A DNA stretch of 33,419 nt from an uncultured Clostridia bacterium (GCA_945874765.1 CAMCHQ010000020.1:1-33419); one strand, 5' to 3'. Positions 21,682-31,973 are shown, numbered from the stretch's first letter. The notes: generated by a model not told the origin, from the letters alone. Program-made: numbers and translations.

Positions 21682-23900
21682 TGAATAAATCAATTGCTAC
21701 TGTTGCTGTTGAAAAAACCTTTTTCAGTATAGAATCCGATTTTGACTACATTATTCCCGATGATTTAATCAAAGAGGTAAAAATCGGAAGTATGGTTAAG
21801 GTTCCTTTCGGCAACGCTAATAAGCTTAGAAGCGGAATTGTAGTAAATATTTATTCTGCAATTAATTGTGCTTTAAAAGAAATTGCCGGTGTTGTAGGCG
21901 ATAAGCCTGTTGTAAGTGATGAATTCGTATCGCTTTCTTTATGGCTTAAGGAACGTTGCTTTTGCACTACTTATGAATGTTTAAGGTTGACGCTTCCGAA
22001 AGGCATGGGGAAAATCGGCGACGCATCTACTAAATATGCAGCGCTTTTAATCGAAAACGAGAACGCTTTGCCTAAATTAACGCCAAAGCAAAGATCTGTT
22101 GTTGATTTGCTTTTTGACGTAAATACTGCGTCCGTTTCTGAAATATGTGAGCTTTGCGGCGTTGGCACTTCCGTTTTAAAAAATCTTGAAAAATACGGTG
22201 TTATTTCGATTTATGACAAGGAAGTATATCGTAATCCGTATAAAAATGTTGAAGCTACAGAAGTTAAAAATATAGAACTTTCTCCACAGCAGTCTAAAGC
22301 GTATGATACATACAGCAATATGCTTTTAAACGGCGGAGGAAGCGGTCTTTTATACGGCGTTACAGGCAGCGGCAAAACACAGGTTTATTTAAAGCTTATT
22401 GATAAAGCACTTGAAATTAATAAAGACGTAATCGTTCTTGTCCCCGAAATCAGCCTGACACCTCAGGCGCTTTCTATATTTCACAGCCGATACGGTAATA
22501 AAGTTGCCGTTTTTCACAGTGGTTTATCACTCGGTGAAAGAAATGATGAATATAAGAGAGCGGACAGGGGAGAAGCAAAAATTGTTATCGGTACAAGAAG
22601 TGCCGTTTTTGCTCCTTTGCATAATCTCGGCTTGATTATCATGGACGAAGAGCAGGAAAATACGTATAAAAGTGAACGTACGCCAAAGTATAATACTAAA
22701 GATGTTGCTCATTTCAGATGCAAATATAATAAAGCTTTATTTTTAATGACATCTGCCACTCCGTCTCTCGAAGTATATTCAAATGCACTTGCAGGCAAAT
22801 ATGTACTTTGCGAACTTAATGAACGCTTTGGAGACGCAAAACTTCCGCAGGTTATCACCGTTGATATGAAGCAGGAAATGAAAAACGGTAATAAATCGCC
22901 GATTTCCTCTAAACTTAAAGAATTAATCAGTGAAACAATTGACAACGGTAAACAGGCTATTTTACTTATTAACCGAAGAGGATATAACACATTTATTGCC
23001 TGTAATGATTGCGGTCACGTTATCACTTGCCCGAATTGCTCAATATCGCTGACATATCACAGTACTAACAACCGTTTAACCTGTCATTATTGCGGTTATT
23101 CAAAGGTGCTTGATAACGTTTGCCCAGAATGCCACAGTGAAAACATCAGATACAGCGGATTTGGTACGCAAAAAATCGAGGACGAGCTTTCATTCCTTTT
23201 TCCAAATGCAAGAATACTGAGAATGGACGCCGATACCACATCAACCAAATTCAGCCACGAGAGACTTTTCAATGCTTTTGCAAATCACGAGTATGATATT
23301 ATGATTGGTACCCAAATGGTTGCAAAAGGACTTGATTTTGACGACGTAACGCTTGTTGGTGTTGTTAATGCGGATAATTCGCTTTACGATGAAAGCTACA
23401 ACAGTGCCGAACGTTGTTTTGACTTAATTACACAGGTTGTCGGCAGAAGCGGCAGACGTGACGGTGACGGTAAGGCGGTTATTCAAACGATTAACCCTTA
23501 TAACCAAACGCTTGAATATGCGGCTGACCAAGATTATAAAAGTTTTTATAAAAATGAAATTGAACTTAGAAAGCTTTTGACCTATCCGCCTTATTGCGAT
23601 ATTATTTCCGCTTCATTTATTGGCGAAAATGAAAATAAGGTTGCAATGTGTGCAAAAAAGTTTTTTGAGATATTAATAGAGGAAAATAAGAATTATAAGC
23701 AAAAAATAATTGTGCTCGGTCCGAGTGCGGCGAAAATAGCAAAGCTTAATAATTGTTACAGATACAGATTATCAGTTAAATGTAAAAATTCAAAAAATAT
23801 TCGCAATATGTTTAACGTTATTCTAAAGAATATTAGTAAAATCAAGGAATATAAGGATGTTTCGGTTTCTTTGGACCTTAATCCTTATGATTTGAATTAG
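21681..23900 (+). CDS. priA: Primosomal protein N' (PriA helicase)
   Basis: This 739-aa superfamily 2 helicase restarts stalled replication forks. The order is: N-terminal 3'-DNA-binding domain (about 1-100), winged-helix region, helicase lobe 1 with Walker A G-V-T-G-S-G-K-T near residue 226 and Walker B D-E-E-Q near 322 (Gln where many have His), a zinc-binding insert with C-N-D-C, C-P-N-C, C-H-Y-C and C-P-E-C (about 440-488), and lobe 2 with Q-V-V-G-R-S-G-R. All eight zinc cysteines are present. It overlaps rpoZ by one base; def follows after 10 bases. Confidence 0.95.
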   Translation: MNKSIATVAVEKTFFSIESDFDYIIPDDLIKEVKIGSMVKVPFGNANKLRSGIVVNIYSAINCALKEIAGVVGDKPVVSDEFVSLSLWLKERCFCTTYECLRLTLPKGMGKIGDASTKYAALLIENENALPKLTPKQRSVVDLLFDVNTASVSEICELCGVGTSVLKNLEKYGVISIYDKEVYRNPYKNVEATEVKNIELSPQQSKAYDTYSNMLLNGGGSGLLYGVTGSGKTQVYLKLIDKALEINKDVIVLVPEISLTPQALSIFHSRYGNKVAVFHSGLSLGERNDEYKRADRGEAKIVIGTRSAVFAPLHNLGLIIMDEEQENTYKSERTPKYNTKDVAHFRCKYNKALFLMTSATPSLEVYSNALAGKYVLCELNERFGDAKLPQVITVDMKQEMKNGNKSPISSKLKELISETIDNGKQAILLINRRGYNTFIACNDCGHVITCPNCSISLTYHSTNNRLTCHYCGYSKVLDNVCPECHSENIRYSGFGTQKIEDELSFLFPNARILRMDADTTSTKFSHERLFNAFANHEYDIMIGTQMVAKGLDFDDVTLVGVVNADNSLYDESYNSAERCFDLITQVVGRSGRRDGDGKAVIQTINPYNQTLEYAADQDYKSFYKNEIELRKLLTYPPYCDIISASFIGENENKVAMCAKKFFEILIEENKNYKQKIIVLGPSAAKIAKLNNCYRYRLSVKCKNSKNIRNMFNVILKNISKIKEYKDVSVSLDLNPYDLN

Positions 23901-23910
23901 GAGAATAAAT

Positions 23911-24366
23911 ATGGCTTTAAGAAATATTGTAAAGTTTGGTGACCCAATACTTAATAAAACAAGCCGCAAAGTTGAAAAATTTGACGATAGGCTTGCACTT
24001 CTCATTGACGATATGCTTGAAACAATGTATCACGCAAACGGCGTCGGTCTTGCCGCTGTTCAGGTGGGAATGTTAAAAAGAGTAGTCGTTATCGATATCG
24101 GCGAAGGACCTATAGAGCTTGTAAACCCTGAAATCACTATGAAAGAAGGGGAGCAAAGAGAGTCTGAAGGCTGCCTTTCTTTACCGGGAAAGTACGGCGT
24201 AACGGTTCGTCCTATGAAAGTTCAGGTTAAGGCTCAGGACAGAAACGGAAAATGGCAGGTATTTACCGGCGAAGGTTTAAAGGCACGTGCTTTTTGCCAC
24301 GAAATTGACCACCTTGACGGAATTTTATTTACTTCTCACGTAGTCAGAGAGCTTGAAACACAGTAA
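23911..24366 (+). CDS. def: Peptide deformylase
   Basis: This 151-aa metalloenzyme removes the formyl group from nascent N-terminal Met. Motif 1 is [10 protein letters not shown] (Val where Pro is commonest), motif 2 E-G-C-L-S-L-P with the metal-binding Cys, and motif 3 H-E-I-D-H-L-D-G with the HExxH ligands and catalytic Glu. It is adjacent to fmt, the enzyme that adds the formyl group. AGGAG lies before ATG. Confidence 0.95.
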   Translation: MALRNIVKFGDPILNKTSRKVEKFDDRLALLIDDMLETMYHANGVGLAAVQVGMLKRVVVIDIGEGPIELVNPEITMKEGEQRESEGCLSLPGKYGVTVRPMKVQVKAQDRNGKWQVFTGEGLKARAFCHEIDHLDGILFTSHVVRELETQ

Positions 24367-24377
24367 CGGAGTTAAAT

Positions 24378-25304
24378 ATGAATGTAATTTTTATGGGTAC
24401 GCCTGATTTTGCCGTACCTTGTTTAGAAAAATTAATTGAATATCATAACGTAACAGCGGTTTTTTCACAGCCTGACAAACCGGTCGGAAGAAAACAGATT
24501 TTAACACCGCCACCGGTTAAGCAGTGCGCAAATGAACATAATATCGCCGTTTTTCAGCCGAAATCGCTTAAAGATGATGAAATTGCTAAACAAATTGAGG
24601 ATATGAAAGCCGATATTATTGTTGTTGTGGCTTACGGTAAGATTTTGCCTAAACGTATACTTGACGCCGCTAAATACGGTTGCATAAACGTTCACGCTTC
24701 TCTTTTACCTAAATATCGTGGTGCGGCGCCTATCCAGTGGGCTGTTATAAACGGCGATAAAGAAACAGGTGTTACTGTAATGCAGATGGACGAAGGGCTT
24801 GACACAGGAGATATGCTTCTTGTTAAGAAAACCGATATCGGCATCAACGAAACAAGTGAAGAACTTTTTGAAAGATTGTCGATTATCGGGGCAAACGCTT
24901 TAATCGAGGCACTTGATGATATCGAAAAAGGTAGGGCAAAGCCTACTAAACAGGGGGAAGCAAAAACTTCTTATGCTCAAAAAATTACCAAGTTACTCAG
25001 TCCTATTGATTGGAATAAATCTGCTTTTGAGGTTCACAATTTAGTAAGAGGGCTTCAAACTTGGCCATGTGCTCAAACGAAATTAAACGGTAAAAATATT
25101 AAAATTCATAAAACTGTTTTGTCAGATATTATAGGCGGCAAAGCAGGTGAAATTATAGACAGTAATAAAAAGCTTATTGTCAGCTGCGGCGACGGAAAAT
25201 GTGTTGAAATTCTTGAACTTCAGCCTGACGGTAAAAAGCGAATGGATACTAAATCTTTTTTGGCAGGAAATAATGTTACTGTCGGTGCTTTATTAGGAGA
25301 ATGA
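24378..25304 (+). CDS. fmt: Methionyl-tRNA formyltransferase
   Basis: This 308-aa enzyme transfers a formyl group from 10-formyl-THF to initiator Met-tRNA. M-G-T-P-D-F-A-V-P near residue 6 and the catalytic stretch N-V-H-A-S-L-L-P-K-Y-R-G-A-A-P-I (about 108-123), with the D-T-G-D-M site near 148, are in place. The C-terminal OB-like tRNA-binding domain begins near residue 205. ATG 24378 follows GGAG after def with an 11-base gap. Confidence 0.95.
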   Translation: MNVIFMGTPDFAVPCLEKLIEYHNVTAVFSQPDKPVGRKQILTPPPVKQCANEHNIAVFQPKSLKDDEIAKQIEDMKADIIVVVAYGKILPKRILDAAKYGCINVHASLLPKYRGAAPIQWAVINGDKETGVTVMQMDEGLDTGDMLLVKKTDIGINETSEELFERLSIIGANALIEALDDIEKGRAKPTKQGEAKTSYAQKITKLLSPIDWNKSAFEVHNLVRGLQTWPCAQTKLNGKNIKIHKTVLSDIIGGKAGEIIDSNKKLIVSCGDGKCVEILELQPDGKKRMDTKSFLAGNNVTVGALLGE

Positions 25305-25310
25305 TGTATT

Positions 25311-26006
25311 ATGGGTAGTTATTTTGCTTATTATTTAACAGGTTTCATTATGATTCCCGTATTTATCTTTGCAACATATTGCCAAATTAAAGTAAAACGT
25401 TCTTTTTCAAAATATTCAAATGTAAGGAACAGAAGAGGTATGACCGGTGCACAAGCCGCTTATGAACTTCTTATATTAAACGGTATTACAGATGTTAAAA
25501 TAAAGAAAATCGGCGGTACTCTTACCGATTACTATGACCCGAAGAATAAGGAAATTTGCCTTTCACAAGACGTTTTTGATTCAACAAGTGTTGCCGCTGT
25601 AGGTGTCGCTTGCCACGAGGCAGGTCACGCTTGCCAGCACGCACAAGGTTATGCACCGCTTAAGATAAGAAATGCAGTTATTCCTATGACCCGTATCGGT
25701 TCTTATCTGGGTGTTCCTCTTGCTATAATAGGTATGTTCCTTTACAGCAATCCTCTTATTTATGCCGGTCTTATTCTTTATTCTGCCGTTGCTCTTTTCC
25801 AGCTTATTACTCTTCCTGTTGAATTTAACGCTTCAAAAAGAGCATTACAGACAATTGACGGTAATCATTTTCTTGAAGGTGAAGAATATAACGGCGCAAA
25901 AAAGGTGCTTACTGCCGCCGCTTTGACTTATGTTGCTGCTTTAGCGTCTGCGCTTGCAACATTATTAAGATTATTTCTTATTATTAACAGAGGTAACAGA
26001 AATTGA
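25311..26006 (+). CDS. YugP-like membrane zinc metallopeptidase
   Basis: This 231-aa protein of the YugP family (PF04298) has an N-terminal transmembrane segment (about 3-23), a soluble loop with Y-D-P-K-N-K-E-I-C-L-S, the zinc motif C-H-E-A-G-H-A-C-Q-H near residues 101-110, and further hydrophobic helices around 130-165 and 200-225. Function of the family is poorly known; a membrane protease role is inferred from HExxH. It sits between fmt and rsmB, a common clostridial order. The stop overlaps the rsmB TTG start by 4 bases. Confidence 0.88.
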   Translation: MGSYFAYYLTGFIMIPVFIFATYCQIKVKRSFSKYSNVRNRRGMTGAQAAYELLILNGITDVKIKKIGGTLTDYYDPKNKEICLSQDVFDSTSVAAVGVACHEAGHACQHAQGYAPLKIRNAVIPMTRIGSYLGVPLAIIGMFLYSNPLIYAGLILYSAVALFQLITLPVEFNASKRALQTIDGNHFLEGEEYNGAKKVLTAAALTYVAALASALATLLRLFLIINRGNRN

Positions 26007-27241
26007 CAAAAAGTTCACGTCTTATCGCATTTGAAACTTTATATAATATCTTTTATGACGGCTCTTATTCAAACATTGCGCTTGATAAGGCACTTTCGGG
26101 TGTAAGTGATGATAAGGCGTTTATATGCGCACTTGTTTACGGTGTTACCGAACGAAAAATAACACTTGATTATTTTATTGACAAGTATGTTACGGGCAGG
26201 ATTAAGCCTAAAGTCAAAACAATATTGAGGCTCGGTACATATCAGCTTCTTTTTATGGAAAAAGTACCGAATTCAGCCGCAATTAATGAAAGCGTGAAGC
26301 TCGCAAAGCAGGTCGGTCAGGATTATTATTCAAAATTAATCAATGCCGTTTTACATAAAATTGACAATGACAGGAATATTCCCGATGATTTATCGGTTAA
26401 ATATTCGGTACCGCAGAATTTAATCAATATGTGGATTAAGCAATACGGTGAGGATAAAGTAAAAGAATTTTTGCCTTTCATTAATGATAGACCGCCTTTA
26501 TTTGCTATTGCCAATAAAAAATTCGTCAACAGTGACGAACTTTTATATGAACTTGAATGTGACGGCATAGTCGGTGAAGCTTATGATGATTTTGTTATTA
26601 TTGAAAACGGTGTTGATTTAACTAAAACAAAGGCTTTTAAAAATGGTCTTTTCTATATTGAGGATTTATCGAGTTATAATTGTGCAAAAGCCTTGAAGGC
26701 AAAGCCAGGTGATATTGTTTTAGATATGTGTTCTGCGCCGGGAGGCAAGGCATTCACCATTTCACAATCTATGAATGACAGCGGTAAAATTTACTGCTTT
26801 GATATGTATGAACATAGGCTTAAACTAATTGAAGACAGCGTCAAAAGGCTTGATATAAAAAATATTACGACTGCTGTTAATGACGCTGCAAAATATAACG
26901 AAAAGCTTAAAAAAGCAGATAAAATATTGTGCGACGTTCCGTGCTCCGGCTTTGGAATCATAAGAAGAAAACCGGAAATAAGATATAAAGAACTTGACAC
27001 GGTTAAGGATTTACCGCAAATTCAGTATGAAATTCTTGAAACCTCTTCAAAATATTTAAAATCAGGCGGTAATATTATTTATTCAACTTGTACTTTAAAT
27101 AAAAAAGAAAATGAAAAAGTCGTTTCAAAATTCCTTGATGATTACAAAGATTTTAAACTCTTGGAAGAAAAAACGGTATTTCCCACACCTTTCGGCGGCG
27201 ACGGCTTTTATTATGCATTAATGAGGAAAAATGATGACTGA
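26003..27241 (+). CDS. rsmB: 16S rRNA (cytosine-967-C5)-methyltransferase
   Basis: This 412-aa enzyme has an N-terminal NusB-like RNA-binding domain (about 1-130, with R-L-G-T-Y-Q-L-L-F and N-A-V-L) and a Rossmann methyltransferase domain: SAM site D-M-C-S-A-P-G-G-K near residue 240, the D-V-P-C-S-G-F-G motif near 308 (Val for the usual Ala), and the catalytic Cys in Y-S-T-C-T-L near 360. The start is TTG at 26003: AGAGGT lies about 9 bases ahead, the frame begins with the conserved region, and TTGA overlaps the upstream stop. It overlaps rlmN at its 3' end. Confidence 0.93.
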   Translation: MTKSSRLIAFETLYNIFYDGSYSNIALDKALSGVSDDKAFICALVYGVTERKITLDYFIDKYVTGRIKPKVKTILRLGTYQLLFMEKVPNSAAINESVKLAKQVGQDYYSKLINAVLHKIDNDRNIPDDLSVKYSVPQNLINMWIKQYGEDKVKEFLPFINDRPPLFAIANKKFVNSDELLYELECDGIVGEAYDDFVIIENGVDLTKTKAFKNGLFYIEDLSSYNCAKALKAKPGDIVLDMCSAPGGKAFTISQSMNDSGKIYCFDMYEHRLKLIEDSVKRLDIKNITTAVNDAAKYNEKLKKADKILCDVPCSGFGIIRRKPEIRYKELDTVKDLPQIQYEILETSSKYLKSGGNIIYSTCTLNKKENEKVVSKFLDDYKDFKLLEEKTVFPTPFGGDGFYYALMRKNDD

Positions 27242-28268
27242 TATTAATTCGCTTACATATGAACAACTCAATAATGTAATTTCAAAGCTCGGTCAGCCAA
27301 AATTCAGGGCAAAGCAAATTTTCACTTGGCTTCATAAAAACGGGGTTACTTCATTTGATGAAATGACCAATGTAAGTAAAGCTTTGAGAGAAAAGCTATG
27401 CGAAAATTATTATATTTCAACTTGTGAAATCGAAGATAAATATGTATCAAAAATAGACGATACGGTTAAATATCTTTTTAAACTTAATGACGGAGAATAT
27501 ATAGAATCCGTTATTATGAAATATAAATACGGCTATACTATTTGTGTTTCATCTCAGGTTGGATGTAAAATGGGTTGTACTTTTTGCGCATCAACACTCG
27601 CAGGTTTTAAAAGAAATCTGACATCAGGTGAAATAGAAGCTCAGCTTCACAGTGCGCAAAGGGATTTGAATATTAAAATTTCTCATATAGTTTTAATGGG
27701 AATAGGCGAACCGCTTGATAATTTCGACAACGTTATTAATTTTTTATATAATGTAAATGATGAAAACGGTTTAAATATCAGTATGCGCAACATTACAATT
27801 TCAACTTGCGGAGTTGTTACGAGAATATATGATTTGATGAAACTTAATTTACAGCTTACCTTGACTATTTCTCTTCACGCACCGAATGATGAAATAAGAA
27901 GCAATACAATGCCGATAAATAACAAATACAAAATTGACGAATTGCTTAAAGCCTGCCGTGAATACGGATTAAAAACAGGCAGACGTGTAAGCTTTGAATA
28001 TACGCTGATAAAAGATGTGAATGACAGCAGTGAAAACGCTTTGGAGCTTGCCTCACGTCTTAAAGGAATGAACGCCCACGTTAATCTTATTCCCGTCAAT
28101 GACGTTAAAGAACGCCGGAATGTAAAGTCTTCAAAGAAAGCAATTTTGAATTTTCAAAATATATTGAAAAAAAGCGGAATAAATGCTACAATAAGACGTA
28201 CTTTAGGCTCGGATATAAACGCATCCTGCGGTCAATTACGACGTCTTAAAAACAGAGGTGAAATCTAA
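27234..28268 (+). CDS. rlmN: Dual-specificity 23S rRNA/tRNA methyltransferase RlmN (radical SAM)
   Basis: This 344-aa enzyme methylates C2 of A2503 in 23S rRNA and A37 of some tRNAs. The radical-SAM cluster C-K-M-G-C-T-F-C spans Cys111, Cys115 and Cys118, and the methyl-carrying C-terminal Cys is in A-S-C-G-Q near residue 332. M-G-I-G-E-P-L-D-N is the SAM-binding GEP motif. ATG 27234 has a 7-base spacing from GAGG (27223-27226); ATG 27231 is also possible. Both overlap the end of rsmB. The stop overlaps the PP2C start (TAATG). Confidence 0.95.
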   Translation: MTDINSLTYEQLNNVISKLGQPKFRAKQIFTWLHKNGVTSFDEMTNVSKALREKLCENYYISTCEIEDKYVSKIDDTVKYLFKLNDGEYIESVIMKYKYGYTICVSSQVGCKMGCTFCASTLAGFKRNLTSGEIEAQLHSAQRDLNIKISHIVLMGIGEPLDNFDNVINFLYNVNDENGLNISMRNITISTCGVVTRIYDLMKLNLQLTLTISLHAPNDEIRSNTMPINNKYKIDELLKACREYGLKTGRRVSFEYTLIKDVNDSSENALELASRLKGMNAHVNLIPVNDVKERRNVKSSKKAILNFQNILKKSGINATIRRTLGSDINASCGQLRRLKNRGEI

Positions 28269-28996
28269 TGAGAATTGTTGCAAAAACAGATAAAGGTCAC
28301 GTAAGAGATTCTAATCAAGACGCATATGCTGTCGGTGAATTTTCTGACGAGGTTGTATGGGCTGTTGTTTGCGACGGTATGGGCGGCGCCGCCGGCGGTA
28401 ATATCGCAAGTGCTCTGGCGGTTAAGGTTATCAGTGATAAAATAAACGTATCGTATCGTGAACAAATGCGTGACAGTTCAATTAAAAATATGCTTGACTC
28501 TGCCTTGAATGCAGCCAATGTTGAGGTGTTTGATATGGCTGAAAGCAAGCAGGAACTCAAAGGAATGGGAACTACCGTTGTTTGCGCCATTGTAAAAGAC
28601 GGTCAGGCTTATATTGCTCATGCCGGCGACAGCAGAGCATATATTCTTAAAAACGGTGAAATATCTCAGATTACCACCGACCACAGTATGGTTCAGGACT
28701 TGCTTGACCGTGGTAAAATAACGTCTGAGCAGGCATTAAATCACCCTAATAAAAATATTATTACAAGAGCAGTCGGTGTAGATGAAAATATTGAAATAGA
28801 TTTTGACCAAATTGATTTAGATGATGATACCACCTTGCTTCTTTGCACTGACGGCTTATCTAATTATGTATCTAACGAAGAAATACTTGAGCTTACAAGT
28901 GACGGCAAGCACTATGCTTTTGCCGACAGGCTTGTAAATAAGGCTAACGAAAACGGTGGCGGAGATAATATTACCGCAGTTGTAATTTCTAAATAA
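28268..28996 (+). CDS. stp: PP2C-type Ser/Thr phosphatase (Stp/PrpC)
   Basis: This 242-aa cytoplasmic metal-dependent phosphatase reverses PrkC phosphorylation. Motifs: R-D-S-N-Q-D-A near residue 13 (Asp18), C-D-G-M-G-G near 35 (Asp36, metal ligand), H-A-G-D-S-R-A near 118, L-C-T-D-G-L near 197, and G-G-G-D-N-I-T near 230. GAGGTG precedes ATG 28268. It is followed by its partner kinase after 15 bases, the usual Firmicutes pairing. Confidence 0.95.
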   Translation: MRIVAKTDKGHVRDSNQDAYAVGEFSDEVVWAVVCDGMGGAAGGNIASALAVKVISDKINVSYREQMRDSSIKNMLDSALNAANVEVFDMAESKQELKGMGTTVVCAIVKDGQAYIAHAGDSRAYILKNGEISQITTDHSMVQDLLDRGKITSEQALNHPNKNIITRAVGVDENIEIDFDQIDLDDDTTLLLCTDGLSNYVSNEEILELTSDGKHYAFADRLVNKANENGGGDNITAVVISK

Positions 28997-29011
28997 CGGA
29001 GTTTATATAGT

Positions 29012-31084
29012 ATGGATAATTATGTAGGAAAAAGACTTGACGGAAGATATGAAATACAGGAAATCGTCGGTGTAGGCGGTATGTCTGTTGTATATAAAGC
29101 TTATGATAACGTTGACGACAGGATTGTTGCCGTTAAAATTTTAAAAGATGAATTTTTATCTAATGATGATTTTGTAAGGCGTTTTAAAAATGAATCTAAG
29201 GCAATTGCGCTTCTTTCACATCCGAATATTGTAAAGGTTTATGATGTCCACTTCGGTGAAAAACTTCAATATATAGTTATGGAATATGTTGACGGTATTA
29301 CGCTTAAAGAATATATTCAAAAACAGGGTGCAATTACTTGGAATGACGCATTGTTTTTTACTACTCAAATATTAAAAGCATTGCAGCACGCACACGACAA
29401 GGGCATTGTTCACAGAGATATCAAACCGCAAAATATCATTCTTTTGCCAAACGGAAACTTAAAGGTTGCCGATTTCGGTATTGCACGTTTTTCAAGAAGT
29501 GAAACAAGAACTCTTACCGATACAGCCATAGGTTCGGTTCATTATATCAGCCCCGAGCAGGCAAAGGGTGAGTTTACTGACGAAAAAGCAGATATTTATT
29601 CAGTCGGCGTTGTTTTATATGAAATGCTTGCAGGTAAAGTGCCTTTTGAGGCTGACAGCGCAGTAAGTGTTGCTCTTATGCAGCTTCAAAGCAATGCAAA
29701 AAGGCTTACCGAAATTAATCCCGATATTCCGTTAGGTCTTGAACAAATTTGTATTCACGCAATGCAAAAAGACCCTAAGGACAGATACCAATCTGCAACT
29801 GAAATGCTTCTTGATGTTGAAGAAGTTATCAAAAATCCTAAAACTGTATTTGATTATTCGTATTTTGTTGATAAATCACCTACAAAGTATGTTGCTAATA
29901 CCGACAAAATCACAGGTGAAACTCCTGTTATAAAAGAAAAAGAACTTTCTGCAACCGACAGCGACGAGGAAGAGGTCGAATATTACGACCCGGACCATAA
30001 AAAGAAAGTTATAACGGCTGTATTAATAGGCGTAATTGTTTTAGTAACCGCCGCTGTGCTTCTTGTAATGGCAATAACAGGCTCATTTAAGACAAGTACA
30101 AATACTCTTGATAATTTTGTCGGCTTTTCATATGACGAATTAATCAGTTCTAATAAATATGACTATGAGTTTGTCCTTGAACAAAAGAAAACCGATGAAG
30201 TTGAACCGGGTATAGTTATGGAACAATCACCTGAAGCAGGTTCAAAAGTTATTGCAGGCTCTCAGGTCAAACTTGTTGTATCGGCTTCAACGGACGATAT
30301 TAACGTTCCGAATATTTATAATTTGAATGAAGAAAAAGCCAAAAAAGCACTGTCAAACGAGGGATTGGTTAATTATAAATTTACGACCATTTCAAGCGAA
30401 ACAGTCGAAGAAGGGCTTGTTGTTTATACCGAACCTAAGGCAGGTACGGTTGTTTCAAGCGATACACAAATCGTAGTATTTGTAAGCTCCGGTCCTACTA
30501 CTAAAGAAGTTATTAATATCGAAGTTCCTGATGTAACGGGTCTTAAACAAGAGGGAGCAAGAGCATTCCTTGAAAAGATGGGCTTTAACAGCAATAATAT
30601 CTCTTTTGTTACTCAGGACGATTTAAGACCTAAGGGAATAGTTATTTCTCAATCACCGGCTGCCGGTTCAACCGCTACTGCCGACGATAAGATTAAAGTT
30701 GTAATTTCTTCGGGTGTTACTACCACTACAACTAAGGCTGCAGCTAAAATTTCTCTTGCCGTCACACTTCCTAAGGTAGTTGACGATTCAGGCGAATATG
30801 TAAAGGATACGCTTGAAATCACTCTTGACGGCGAAACATATCTTAACCAAGCAGTAACCCTTAACGGCCGTAAGGCAAGCGTAAGCATTACACTTGAGGG
30901 AGAGGACGAGGCAAATATTAAAGCTTCTCTTACCGATACGGGTGCCGTTGAAACAAAGGTTGTTAGCCCTAAAAACAGCAAGAATCTCAAAGTTGATTTC
31001 AGCGGATTTTCTAATGAAAAACCAACTCATTCATCTAATAATTCGCAAACAGTAGCGGCATCGGACGCAAACGGAGCTCAATAA
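29012..31084 (+). CDS. prkC: Ser/Thr protein kinase with PASTA repeats (PrkC/PknB)
   Basis: This 690-aa transmembrane kinase senses the cell wall. The kinase domain spans about 12-275: glycine loop G-V-G-G-M-S-V, Lys42 in V-A-V-K, H-R-D-I-K-P-Q-N (Asp136), D-F-G (Asp154) and the threonine-containing activation segment. A basic juxtamembrane stretch and one transmembrane helix (about 331-353) follow. Outside are three PASTA repeats (about 366-430, 431-500, 505-572), the first degenerate. A Thr-rich linker then leads to an extra beta-rich domain (about 580-668) and a Ser/Asn-rich tail; this last part is not in the B. subtilis protein. The length is typical of clostridial forms with such extensions. 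Confidence 0.95.
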   Translation: MDNYVGKRLDGRYEIQEIVGVGGMSVVYKAYDNVDDRIVAVKILKDEFLSNDDFVRRFKNESKAIALLSHPNIVKVYDVHFGEKLQYIVMEYVDGITLKEYIQKQGAITWNDALFFTTQILKALQHAHDKGIVHRDIKPQNIILLPNGNLKVADFGIARFSRSETRTLTDTAIGSVHYISPEQAKGEFTDEKADIYSVGVVLYEMLAGKVPFEADSAVSVALMQLQSNAKRLTEINPDIPLGLEQICIHAMQKDPKDRYQSATEMLLDVEEVIKNPKTVFDYSYFVDKSPTKYVANTDKITGETPVIKEKELSATDSDEEEVEYYDPDHKKKVITAVLIGVIVLVTAAVLLVMAITGSFKTSTNTLDNFVGFSYDELISSNKYDYEFVLEQKKTDEVEPGIVMEQSPEAGSKVIAGSQVKLVVSASTDDINVPNIYNLNEEKAKKALSNEGLVNYKFTTISSETVEEGLVVYTEPKAGTVVSSDTQIVVFVSSGPTTKEVINIEVPDVTGLKQEGARAFLEKMGFNSNNISFVTQDDLRPKGIVISQSPAAGSTATADDKIKVVISSGVTTTTTKAAAKISLAVTLPKVVDDSGEYVKDTLEITLDGETYLNQAVTLNGRKASVSITLEGEDEANIKASLTDTGAVETKVVSPKNSKNLKVDFSGFSNEKPTHSSNNSQTVAASDANGAQ

Positions 31085-31085
31085 T

Positions 31086-31973
31086 ATGGTTTTTAACGGT
31101 TTAATTGTTAAAGGAATCGGCGGTTTCTATTATGTGGAAACCGCTGATGGTTTATATGAATGTAAAGCACGTGGTGTTTTTCGTAAAAAAAGAATAACTC
31201 CTCTTGTGGGGGATAAGGTAAGTATCAGCGTAAACACAAATGCCGAAAACACCATTGATGAGATATTTGAGAGAAAAAACTCACTTGTCCGTCCGCCCCT
31301 TGCAAACATTGATACACTTTTTATTGTTTCGTCTATTGTTGACCCGCAAATCAATACCGTGGTTCTTGACAGACTTATTGCAATTGCGGAATATAAGGAA
31401 ATTGAACCCGTAATTGTTTTCACTAAAACCGACTTAGACGATTCATACATTAAATATGTTGACATTTATTCTAAAGCAGGCTTTAAAACAATCGTTTGCA
31501 ACAATGAAAACGGTTTGGGTGCAGATGAGGTTAAAAAGCTTCTTAAAGGCAAAATAAGTGCCTTTGCGGGAAATACAGGAGTAGGTAAATCCTCGCTTTT
31601 AAATAATATTGATTCATCTTTACAGCTTGCAACAGGTGAAACAAGTAAGAAACTCGGCAGGGGAAAGCATACAACGAGGCATTGTGAACTTTTCAAATGC
31701 GCCGGCGGATATATTGCGGATACTCCGGGATTTTCTTCGCTTGATATTGAAAGATGCGAAAAAATAATGAAAGACGAACTGCCTCATTGCTTCAGAGAAT
31801 TTGCCGATTATATCTATGAATGTAAGTTTTTAAATAATTGCTCTCATATTAACGATAAAGGCTGTGCGGTAAGAAAAGCTGTTGAAGACGCCAAAATAAG
31901 TGAAAGCAGATATAACAGTTACGTTCAAATGTATAACGAGGTTAAGGATATTAAACAATGGGAAAAGAAATAA
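31086..31973 (+). CDS. rsgA: Ribosome small-subunit GTPase RsgA (YloQ)
   Basis: This 295-aa circularly permuted GTPase checks 30S maturation. An N-terminal OB domain (about 1-70) precedes the G domain, with G4 F-T-K-T-D near residue 105, G1 G-N-T-G-V-G-K-S-S near 163 and G3 D-T-P-G-F near 211, in the permuted order that defines the family. A C-terminal zinc site has C-K-F-L-N-N-C-S-H and a later Cys. It starts one base after the prkC stop and overlaps thiN by 16 bases. The rpe gene often found between rsgA and thiN is absent. Confidence 0.94.
   Translation: MVFNGLIVKGIGGFYYVETADGLYECKARGVFRKKRITPLVGDKVSISVNTNAENTIDEIFERKNSLVRPPLANIDTLFIVSSIVDPQINTVVLDRLIAIAEYKEIEPVIVFTKTDLDDSYIKYVDIYSKAGFKTIVCNNENGLGADEVKKLLKGKISAFAGNTGVGKSSLLNNIDSSLQLATGETSKKLGRGKHTTRHCELFKCAGGYIADTPGFSSLDIERCEKIMKDELPHCFREFADYIYECKFLNNCSHINDKGCAVRKAVEDAKISESRYNSYVQMYNEVKDIKQWEKK

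Noticed and set aside
23911-24366. Val for Pro in peptide deformylase motif 1 as a sign of altered activity
   Set aside because: All metal and catalytic residues are present, and this position varies in the family.
26003-26005. TTG start of rsmB as an anomaly
   Set aside because: TTG starts are common in low-GC Firmicutes; the ribosome binding site and 4-base overlap support it.
30649-30990. 113-aa minus-strand frame inside prkC
   Set aside because: Antisense shadow of the PASTA and C-terminal coding region; no ribosome binding site, no recognisable product.
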